64,000 nucleotides of DNA from Anisus vortex (lineage: Eukaryota; Mollusca; Gastropoda; Planorbidae): contig OX421495.1 of the NCBI GenBank assembly GCA_949126835.1, positions 21,442,958 through 21,506,957 on the forward strand, read 5' to 3'. The position numbers and the translations under genes are program-made. Numbering within the stretch: position 1 is the first letter of the stretch; each line of letters begins with the position of its first letter. The notes below the pieces were generated by a model, which saw nothing but the letters and a program-made list of their open reading frames with translations, did no database searches and was not told the DNA's origin. Of this stretch, positions 55,574-64,000 are shown piece after piece.

Positions 55574-57415
55574 CAAACTGACCTGCTCACCTATGTCTTA
55601 AATTTTAAGAATAGATTATATGATGCCTATGAGGTATCAAAAAGGCATTTACAAAAGGCACAGAGCCAAATGAAAACCTGGTATGATAGGAAATCTAGGG
55701 ACAGAATTTTCCAACCAGGGGAAAAAGTTTTGGTTTTCTTACCTATTCCCGGTCAACCCCTTAGTGCTAAATTCAGTGGTCCATATGCCATAGACTCGAG
55801 AATTGGGGAGGTTAACTATCTGATTAGAACACCTGACCGCCGGAAAACCAAGCGATTGGTACATGTAAACATGTTGAAACAGTACCATAGTAGAGAAAAT
55901 GAAAAGCAAATATGCACTGAAATTTCACCCATGGCGCCGGTGATACAAATAACGGGAGAAAAACCCGCGTTAGACGAAGACTTCGCCGAGAGTAAGTTAA
56001 AGAACAGTAACACTCTACGGGACTTCGTGAGTAAAGTAGATCACTTGTCAGTTGATCAAGCTAATGAAATACGCGCTTTACTGAATGACTTCTCTACTCT
56101 CTTAAGTGATGTACCACGCAGGACACACTTATTTAAGCATGACATTAATGTAGGTTCTGAAGAAGCAATAAGGCAACATCCATATCGAGTAAACCCGCAG
56201 CAACTAAAGGTAATTCGCGAGGAGGTAAAGTTTATGCTAGACAATCACATGATCGAACATAGCGACAGCGAATGGGCGTCCCCTGTTCTGTTAGTTCCCA
56301 AAGCAGACGGTACCCTCCGTTTCTGCACGGACTATAGAAAGTTAAACTCCATTGTCAGATCAGACTCGTACCCAATACCGCGTATAGATGATTTGATCGA
56401 CAGGGTGGGTAACTCAAACTTTGTCACTAAGATTGATCTGTTATCCGCATATTTCCAGATTCCTTTAACTGCCAGGGCACAGGATATCTCATCTTTTAAA
56501 ACACCCGATGGCCTATACAAATATAAGGTTATGCCATTCGGCTTGAAAACTGCTCCAGCAGCTTTCCAGAAGTTGATTAATACTATTACTAGGGAGGTCA
56601 AGGACTGCGACGCATATCTAGATGACATCATAGTATATAGTAGGGATTTTGTTAGCCACATTGCACAGTTGAGAGAACTTTTTACAAGGCTAGATAATGC
56701 GAACCTAACCATTAATCTTGCAAAATGTCAGTTTGGCCATGCTACCATTGAGTTTTTGGGTCATATAGTGGGAGGAGGGCAGGTGAAGCCTATTGACGCA
56801 AAGGTTAAGGCTATCCTGGAGGTACCGATATCCCAGAACCAGAAACAGATTAGGAGGTTTTTAGGAATGGCAGGGTTCTATAGGAAGTTCTGTGAAAATT
56901 TTTCGGTTATCGCGGCTCCGCTAACTGAACTTCTTAAAAAGAACACAAAATATGTATGGTCCGAACAGTGTAATTCGGCATTTGAGGCACTAAAAACTGT
57001 CTTGGCTAGCGCACCAGTGTTAGTGACCCCTGACTTTAATAAGCAATTCCGAATATACGTAGACGCGTGTGACACAGGTATGGGATCTGTTATCTGTCAG
57101 ATAGGTGAAGATAATTTAGAACACCCCATCTGTTATCACTCACAGAAGTTTAATAAGCATGAACGGGTCTATAGTACGGTTGAAAAGGAACTTTTAGGAA
57201 TTTTGATCTCATTGAAACACTTTGACTTTTACTTGAATGGGTCCAGTTTTCCCATAATAGTCAATACTGATCATAACCCACTAACTTTCCTGGCCAGGGT
57301 AAAGCAGAACCAACGACTGCTTAGGTGGCAATTATTCTTACAGTCATACAATTTGACAATCCAACACGTAAAGGGGGTTGAAAATGTTCTTGCCGACACC
57401 CTCAGCCGACTGTAG
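55574..57415 (+). pseudogene. Integrase C-terminus, reverse transcriptase and RNase H (pol part 2)
   Basis: Same frame as the preceding part, open from the TAG to the stop at 57413. First comes the GPY/F module of integrase (KFSGPYAIDSRIGEVNYLIR, then VHVNMLKQY). Then RT: WASPVLLVPKADGTLRFCTD, YRKLN, TKIDLLSAYFQIPL (motif A), MPFGLKTAPAAFQKLI, AYLDDIIVYS (catalytic YLDD, about residue 316 counted from 55670), EFLGHIV, IRRFLGMAGFYRKF. RNase H: IYVDACDTGMGSVICQ, STVEKELLGI, TDHNPLTFL and NVLADTLSRL at the end. All catalytic residues I can locate are present. RT makes the cDNA and RNase H removes the RNA template. The only visible damage in pol is the upstream TAG. Confidence 0.9.
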
Positions 57416-57959
57416 ATGCCTTCTTGATATGATTTTTATTCTTTTTGCATGTTGTATTAAAAAGAAAATATATCTTAAAAACAATTGTGTTTTCCCCAAA
57501 ACCCCATGTATATAATACAATTTATTGAGATGTACTTTTATACACTGCACAATTATACTTTGCTAATGTACAAGAAAAAAGTATCATAACAATTTGCAAC
57601 ACAAAAACTAACACGCATTAATTCAATGAATAATGTACATTTTTGATTGCATTTGATTATTGGTTATTATGATTTTTTCCCTTATGGCGTTTTATATGTT
57701 TGTCTGTATTGTCTGTACTTACGACAACTGACAACTATGACTACTGTGAGGTGTTTTCTTTCGGTAAGTGATAAAAAAAACATGGTAAGTTAATCAACAA
57801 TACTAAAACTTGATAGGTTTATATTTTGTTTGGTAAAAACTCCAAAAAGGTCAACGTTTACACAATGGCACTTATACTAAGATAAATAGTAAAGAAACGT
57901 CTTGCACTAAAAAGGTTCAATGTATACACTTAAAAATTAACAAGAAAACCATAAAAACG
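57416..57959. other. 3' non-coding region of the LTR element, first part
   Basis: A+T-rich, no ORF with family signal. No envelope-like protein on either strand. Confidence 0.45.
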
Positions 57960-60110
57960 AAGTTTTTATTATACTCCCTTTATTTGCAAACTAAGTTTAC
58001 CATCATGTAATTAAATAATTGATTGACTACTGCAAATGAAACGTAGGTTTTTTACAGAAAAAATATCTGTGTTGCAAATCTCAAAAATATCTCCTTACTC
58101 AGTATGAATTGTTCCAAAAATAATCGTAGCGCATAATTATTTTTTTTTCTAGCTTTGCGCCGAAAAACTATAAAAAGTTGCACAGGCATTTTTAACGCGA
58201 AATTAAAATATTTCTTATACTTTCCTTTTAAGAAATGAATATTGTCATAAGTGTAGTATTATTAAGTCGTTTTAACTAAAAATTTGATAGAATGTATTGT
58301 TAAGCGCCACAAATCTGCTGTCCAAATTTCAGCTCGATCGGACCACGGGAAGTGGTCGAAAAATCGAAGTTAATTTTTGCACCACGATTGCAGACATTGC
58401 AACTTAAAATAAAGGCAGTAAAAAGTATAAAAAGTTACACAGGCATTTTTAACGCGAAATCAAAATATTTCTTATACTTTCCTTTTAAGAAATGAATATT
58501 GTCATAAGTGTAGTATTATTAAGTCGTTTTAACTGAAAATTTGATAGGATGTATTGTTAGGCGCCCCAAATCTGCTGTCCAAATTTCAGCTCGATCGGAC
58601 CACGGGAAGTGGTCGAAAAAAATCGAAGCCAATTTTTGCACCACGATTGACGATTGCAGACATTGCAACTTAAAATAAAGGGAGTAATAAAAACGAAGTT
58701 TTCATTATACTCCCTTTATTTGCAAACTAAGTTTACCATCATGTAATTAAATAATTGATTGACTACTGCAAATGAAACGTACAGAAAAAATATCTGTGTC
58801 GCAAATCTCAGAAATATCTCCTTACTCCGTATGAATTGTTCTAAAAATAATCGTAGCGCATAATTTTTTTTTCTAGCTTTGCGCCGAAAAAGTATAAAAA
58901 GTTTCACAGGCATTTTTAACGCGAAATCAAAATATTTCTTATACATTCCTTTTAAGAAATGAATATTGTCATAAGTGTAGTATTATTAAGTCGTTTTAAC
59001 TGAAAATTTGATAGGATGTATTGTTAGGCGCCCCAAATCTGCTGTCCAAATTTCAGCTCGATCGGACCACGGAAAGTGGTCGAAAAATCGAAGCCAATTT
59101 TTGCACCACGATTGACGATTGCAGACATTGCAACTTAAAATAAAGGGAGTAACAAGAAAACCATAAAAACGAAGTTTTCATTATACTCCCTTTATTTGCA
59201 AACTAAGTTTACCATCATGTAATTAAATAATTGATTGGCTACTGGAAATGAAACGTACAGAAAAATATCTGTGTCGCAAATCTCAAAAATATCTCCTTAC
59301 TCCGTATGAATTGTTCTAAAAATAATCTTAGCGCATAATTTTTTTTTCTAGCTTTGCGCCTAAAAATTATAAAAAGTTTCCCAGGCATTTTTAACGCGAA
59401 ATCAAAATATTTCTTATACGTTCCTTTTAAGAAATGAATATTGTCAAAAGTGTAGTATTATTAAGTTGTTTTAACTGAAAATTTGATAGGATGTATTGTT
59501 AGGCGCCCCGAATCTGCTGTCCAAATTTCAGCTCGATCGGACCACGGAAAGTGGTCGAAAAATCGAAGCCAATTTTTGCACCACGATTGACGATTGCAGA
59601 CATTGCAACTTAAAATAAAGGGAGTAACAAGAAAACCATAAAAACGAAGTTTTCATTATACTCCCTTTATTTGCAAACTAAGTTTACCATCATGTAATTA
59701 AATAATTGATTGGCTACTGGAAATGAAACGTACAGAAAAATATCTGTGTCGCAAATCTCAAAAATATCTCCTTACTCCGTATGAATTGTTCTAAAAATAA
59801 TCTTAGCGCATAATTTTTTTTTCTAGCTTTGCGCCTAAAAATTATAAAAAGTTTCCCAGGCATTTTTAACGCGAAATCAAAATATTTCTTATACGTTCCT
59901 TTTAAGAAATGAATATTGTCAAAAGTGTAGTATTATTAAGTTGTTTTAACTGAAAATTTGATAGGATGTATTGTTAGGCGCCCCGAATCTGCTGTCCAAA
60001 TTTCAGCTCGATCGGACCACGGGAAGTGGTCGAAAAATTGAAACAAAGTTTTGCTCCCACGACGCATGATTGCAGACAGACAGAAATTGCAACTTAAAAT
60101 AAAGTAAGTA
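57960..60110 (+). repeat. Tandem array of a roughly 475-bp unit inside the LTR element
   Basis: Units open with ATACTCCCTTTATTTGCAAA at 57971, 58707, 59183 and 59658. The last spacings are 476 and 475 bp. An extra partial unit (about 58415-58690) lengthens the first. Each unit ends GCAACTTAAAATAAAGGGAG, which is inverted to its start (ACTCCCTTTATTT), so a unit looks like an element with short inverted ends. The last two full units are almost identical. A diverged relative sits at 26690-27240. Confidence 0.9.
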
Positions 60111-61423
60111 AAAAGAGGTAACTCGTACTAAAAAAGGTCAATGCGTACACATCTTTAGAAAAATAATAGAGCATCCTTAAACTTGAAAACCTTTAAATCA
60201 AAAGAACTTAAAATTTTAACATAAAATTTTAAAAAGAGAGTGATAATGGTAATGTGCTTGAGGAGTAATATCTAACAAACCTGGTTGGAACTCTAAAGTT
60301 GAACTTTAAACGGGTAGCTTAAGGTTTAAATTGGTTGCACTTACTAAAATAAATGGAAAATACTCTTTTCTTGTAAAAAGGTAATTAAGAATTAAGTCAA
60401 ATGTTTTCTATTAAAGAGATAAATGCTATGACTAAACTTTTAAATAAGAGTTAAACATTGAATTAAAAATCTTGTAAGCAATGGAAAGACTTAATAACTG
60501 GATTTAAAACATGAAATGAAAGCTAAGATTTAGTTACAGAGGTAAATACTCTGGAAGCATCAACTCAAAGGTTATACTCTTAAGAAATTATACTCTTAAA
60601 AGGTAAAGGTTAAGTTAAAATAACATTTGACTAACTACGGTCACTGTGGTTTTTTCTTGAAAAATTTAAGGTTAAATGAGCTGTACATGTAACTAGAGTT
60701 GTTGAATAAATGTCTCTACGGACACTGGTATTTTACTATTTTAGGAATAACTAATTCCGTTGTAAATAAAAACACTAAACTTGTACTATAAAGAGCGAAT
60801 AGCTAACGTCTTACTTGGTTAAAAATAACTATTAATGTTAAATAAATGATTATTGACGTAAACTGATTCAGTAGTAATATTACGGTTACAATCATTTTTA
60901 ATCAATAAATCTATGGGTTAAAATAATACTTTAATATTAGAGAAATAAACTCTCACACTACATCATTCATTCTTTAAAATTATCTATAAATAGAATAGAT
61001 AAGATAAAAAGAACTAAAATATTATTAAAGTATTTGGAATATTATTAAAATATTTGGTTGTCATTAAGATTATTAAAACCTGAGTAACCTCATGTAGGTA
61101 AAGTTAATACTTAGGCTGGGTAAGAATCTATGACTAGTTATTATCTGATATCTGTAGCAAAGGATTACTAAATTATACCAAATAACATGGTTGTTAAGGA
61201 ATAGATCAATGGTAAAACAAACTATAAGGAAACACGTTTGAACTTAGGTAGTAACTAAGGTCGATATAAGTAACTTATGGATAAGGTAACATACAACATC
61301 CTAGTTAACAACACATCAGTATATACTCGTTATACGAATCAGTAGAATTAACGAAAGAAGACATCACTCTTTCGTGGACTGACGTATATGTGTTCTTGTT
61401 CTTGATTGTTTTTACTTTATTGT
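60111..61423. other. 3' non-coding region of the LTR element, second part
   Basis: A+T-rich, poor in structure, no ORF. Many short TAA/TTA-rich words with no clear tandem period. Confidence 0.45.
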
Positions 61424-61610
61424 GTGCCTAATGAGCACTTACTTTGTTCCTTGTTGTTATATAAATACTTGTATTGTTTGTGCCTAATGTGCACTAATTT
61501 TTTATTGTTAAATGTGCCAAATGAGCACCTATTTTGTTCCTTATAAACAATTGTACTGTTCGTGCCTAATGAGCACTACATTTTTATTGTGAAATGTGCC
61601 TAATGCGCAC
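61424..61610 (+). repeat. Cluster of five GTGC-NNNNNNN-GCAC palindromic motifs
   Basis: GTGCCTAATGAGCAC at 61424 and 61562, with close variants at 61480 (GTGCCTAATGTGCAC), 61514 (GTGCCAAATGAGCAC) and 61596 (GTGCCTAATGCGCAC). The four-base arms GTGC/GCAC never vary, while the loop does. They sit just upstream of the polypurine tract and 3' LTR. Confidence 0.85.
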
Positions 61611-61737
61611 TTAAATTGTTCTATTACTTAAACTGTTTTTTGGACATCTATACTGACAGTCGTACTATTATTGTTAGGAAACGTGATGGCTAAAAGAAAA
61701 TTCCCCATCACAGATGACAAATTTTCTTTTCTTTTTG

Positions 61738-61749
61738 TGGAAGGGAGGT
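61738..61749 (+). other. Polypurine tract
   Basis: GGAAGGGAGG directly before the 3' LTR, the expected plus-strand primer of an LTR element. The first LTR bases differ slightly between the copies (GTTAGG at the 5' LTR, ATTAGG here). Confidence 0.75.
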
Positions 61750-62317
61750 ATTAGGTTACAGTGCATACATAGTTTAAAACACCCTTTTATTAATCCCTCG
61801 ACAGAGTTTATATTTTAAAATACTTTAATTGTCGGGACACGACTGTTTATTTTTCTTCGTTGACTAAAATCTATTTAGGCTATAAATGCATCACTCTTGA
61901 AACCAGCGTAAACCAGTTAGAGCTAACGCGGAGGGATATGCAATTTCGCGGGCTTCTTAGGTACTATAAAAGATAGAGACGCGGACTATTTCTTTCTCTT
62001 TTTCCGCTTAGGCACCTCTGACAGTAGGACGCTACGCTTGTACACCTATCATCGCCATGTGCATTTGTTTCACTAACATCGTTTGATTTGCAAGTTATAA
62101 TAAAGTTTCTTCATTTATTAAAAAAAGTCAAGGAGTTGGTTTTTGAATTAATATTATTATTGAGAACTTTTGAATGGTATCAGGACAGACTAACCAAACT
62201 TGGAAAAACTGCTGCAGACTGTTTATCACTCTCAGAACGAAGTGAGTTCCCGCTGGCCTTAAAAATCAAACCCTAGTCAACCGCCAAAAGAATTGGAGTG
62301 AAAGCTACAATTTTAAA
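61750..62317 (+). repeat. 3' LTR
   Basis: About 568 bp, nearly identical to the 5' LTR. Visible differences include CTAATTAGG/CTATTTAGG, AAACGCATC/AAATGCATC, TGTAATCCTATC/TGTACACCTATC and one A in an A-run. Confidence 0.88.
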
Positions 62318-62404
62318 CTGTTAATTAAAAAATATTATAATACTTTTGGGTTGTATGTTTTACTCAATATAGAAAATGTAACCTATTGCTTATGTCAAAT
62401 AAGA
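62318..62404. repeat. ANK3 distal 5' flank resumed
   Basis: CTGTTAATTAAAAA, TTTGGGTTGTATGTTTTACT and CAATATAGAAAATGTAACC follow the ANK1 and ANK2 flanks (CTGTTAAAAAC, TTTGGGCTGGAATTTT, AAATATAGACACATTGTTACC). Confidence 0.65.
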
Positions 62405-63110
62405 CAATACCGTCGTCTATCTGCACTCCACTCTGTCCATGCAGCCCCACATCTCCTTCCTCACCAAAATCTGCTTCTTCCACCTGCGTCGTATTGCCGC
62501 CATCCGTCGCTATCTCACAAAGGATGCTTGTGTGAAACTTTTCATCTCTCTCCTCTTCTCCCGCTTGGATTATTGCAATTCGATCTTGGCTGGTCTCTCA
62601 GCCTCCTCCTTTCATGACCTCCAACGTATCCAAAACTACTCTGCCCGACTAGTTCTCAAGAAGAAGAAGTCAAATAATATCACTCCTCTGCTCCGATCAT
62701 TGTACTGGCTACCCATCAACAACCGGATCTCCTAAAAAGCTGGCTTCTCTCTGAATGACTCTGGATTACCTTCGCTCCTGTCTAAAGCTATACACCCAAT
62801 CCCGTCCACTTGGCTCGGCTTCTGACGCTTGCTCTTCGGATCCCTCGTGCGATGTTAAGTATCCGCTGGCCAACGTGCATTCTCCTTCGCGGGCCCGTCC
62901 GCCTGAAATCACTCCCACTACACCTTCGCCAGAGCCGTAGCTTGGACACCTTCAGGAGCCGGCTAAAGACTCGCCTATTCCAGTAGCAGTATTTACCTAT
63001 ACATATATACATTTTCGTCTGTTCTTCTTTGTTTGTAATTTGTAACTGTATTCAGCGCATAGAACTGTCAACGGGATATGCGCTATCCAAGCACTATTAG
63101 TTTTTATTAT
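62405..63110 (+). mobile_element. L2-like LINE, RT C-terminus and 3' tail
   Basis: FHLRRIAAIRRYLTKDACVK, LLFSRLDYCNSILAGLS, LQRIQNYSARLVLKKKK and ITPLLRSLYWLPINNRIS (62439-62735) form the highly typical C-terminal stretch of CR1/L2-group LINEs. After a stop come a frame-shifted remainder and the tail CAGCGCATAGAACTGTCAAC, ATGCGCTATCCAAGCACTAT. It is 5'-truncated inside the RT gene. Confidence 0.85.
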
Positions 63111-63544
63111 ATGAAATCAATCTTTTAAAACAAGGAAAAGTAGAGTCGTTAGTTTTTACGCTACGATCCTGTTTGGTAAAATTTTGAATATAATTCTATC
63201 CCTTCAAAAAGTGGATACATATAATTTATATACTACTATTGTATTTTCAGAATTTTGTTTATTAAATTGTGTGAACTGTCGTAATTATCGTAAGGTTGTT
63301 GTGTAAGTCATGGTCTAATTGTTAGTATCTAGTTGTCTTTGTTAACAAATAACTGTATACAGCTTCACTTATTATATTATAATTATTAAAATTATTATGT
63401 ACAAAACTGCAACAAGCATGATGACAATTATTCTTTTTAACCTCTTTGACAGAAATGTAGTTGTTGTTTTCACTTTTTAAGCCGCAGTAGGTGGTAGACG
63501 ATTGCATGCAATAACAAATAGCGATTATGAATGAATAGTCTAGA
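63111..63544. other. Flank sequence, nothing recognised
   Basis: ATGAAATCAATCTTTTAAAACAAGG at the left matches the ANK1 flank near 20219. The rest shows no gene. Confidence 0.45.
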
Positions 63545-64000
63545 ATAATAAGAAATCTATACTGGGAGCAAGAAGCTGCCATAAGATATGAAGGGGAGTT
63601 AAGTGCATTCAAACCAATAAAGAGAGAAGTCAGGCAGGGATGTGTTTTATCACCAGACCTCTTCAACATCTACAGTGAAATAATACTCCGGAATATCGAA
63701 CACCTAGATGGTATTAAAGTTGGAGGAAAGAATATAAATAATCTGAGATATGCAGACGACACAGTACTAATAGCAGAATCAGAAAGTGCCCTGCAAACTA
63801 TTCTAAATAAGGTGGTAGAAGAGAGCCGACTTAAAGGATTAACACTCAATCTCAGTAAGACCGAAGTAATGGTAATCTCTAAGAAAACACAAACTCCAAG
63901 ATGCTCTTTATCCAGTGAAGGTGAAAACATCAAGCAAATCAGTTCTTTTCAGTATCTAGGCTATACAATAACACAGGAAGGCAAATGCAACAAAGAAATA
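63545..64000 (+). CDS. Non-LTR reverse transcriptase, runs off the window
   Basis: A clean plus-strand frame of 152 codons, open to the window end. It shows AAIRYEGELSAFKPIKREVR, then QGCVLSPDLFNIYSEIILR (motif B), LRYADDTVLIAES (catalytic YADD), GLTLNLSKTEVMVISKKTQ and SSFQYLGYTITQEGK. This is the palm and early thumb of a LINE RT, a family different from the other LINEs in the window. The 5' part (motifs before B) is missing, so it is 5'-truncated. No stop in the visible part, so it looks relatively young. Confidence 0.85.
   Translation, partial: MIRNLYWEQEAAIRYEGELSAFKPIKREVRQGCVLSPDLFNIYSEIILRNIEHLDGIKVGGKNINNLRYADDTVLIAESESALQTILNKVVEESRLKGLTLNLSKTEVMVISKKTQTPRCSLSSEGENIKQISSFQYLGYTITQEGKCNKEI

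Larger units (their letters stand above)
51088..62317 (+). mobile_element. Gmr1-like Ty3/gypsy LTR retrotransposon, 11.2 kb
   Basis: Two LTRs of about 567 bp with about five differences bound gag, protease, integrase, RT and RNase H, in that order. It is flanked by CTGTT at 51083-51087 and 62318-62322. The uninterrupted paralogous sequence beside ANK1 (GTCTGTTAAAAAC at about 19498) has it once, so this is a 5-bp target duplication. Integrase ahead of RT is the diagnostic domain order of Gmr1-like elements. It is probably inactive because of two gag frameshifts and one TAG in pol, but the high LTR identity says the insertion is recent. No envelope gene seen. Confidence 0.9.

Noticed and set aside
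53185..56712. Long minus-strand ORFs across gag-pol (for example 53185-53712, 54058-54576, 56332-56712)
   Set aside because: Shadows of the plus-strand pol frame; none has domain signal.
57416..61745. Search for an envelope gene in the long 3' region of the LTR element
   Set aside because: No ORF of useful size, signal peptide or membrane span on either strand; the region is repeats and A+T-rich non-coding sequence.

Overview
The window is A+T-rich animal DNA made up mostly of transposable elements in successive layers. A spliced type-2 cystatin gene, introns full of microsatellites, RTE-, CR1/L2- and I-type LINEs, several hAT families, P-like elements with a THAP-type finger, and a Gmr1-like LTR retrotransposon all point to an invertebrate. 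A mollusc, perhaps a gastropod, is my inference; no species can be named from the sequence. I see no rRNA, CRISPR array or convincing tRNA gene.

Layout. (1) 141-8873, plus strand: a multi-exon gene that reads as a two-domain secreted cystatin (cysteine-protease inhibitor). Its introns carry a hAT transposon, LINE and SINE pieces and two striking minisatellites. (2) 8874-11690: intergenic repeats. (3) 11700-64000: a tandem array of a duplicated unit. Each unit holds one large ankyrin-repeat gene on the minus strand with its coding sequence in one exon. Four unit starts can be aligned at about 12040, 21600, 33840 and 45800. The three large genes are ANK1 (13702-16386, one nonsense codon), ANK2 (29209-31779, intact, one repeat shorter) and ANK3 (47736-50384, intact). 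The fourth unit keeps only a C-terminal scrap (39005-39165). The C-terminus of the family has an LPLP motif laid out like the Cul5 box of a SOCS box. I therefore infer ASB-like substrate receptors for a cullin-5 ubiquitin ligase, with a degenerate elongin-binding half.

Each unit has been hit by different mobile elements. A CR1-like LINE lies in the ANK1 5' flank. A hAT element ends exactly at the ANK2 stop codon. An I-clade LINE, split by an RTE-like LINE, lies in the third unit, and beyond it is a four-deep nest (ANK scrap, LINE, long-TIR element, hAT). An 11.2-kb LTR retrotransposon (51088-62317) lies in the ANK3 5' flank. Because the units are paralogous, they act as empty-site controls and fix several insertion boundaries.

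The LTR retrotransposon has near-identical LTRs, a gag with a SCAN-like capsid region and a CCHC knuckle, and a pol in the order protease, integrase, reverse transcriptase, RNase H. Integrase before reverse transcriptase is the mark of Gmr1-like Ty3/gypsy elements. Its long 3' region carries a roughly 475-bp tandem array and a cluster of short GTGC...GCAC palindromes. The ORF is broken by two gag frameshifts and one TAG.
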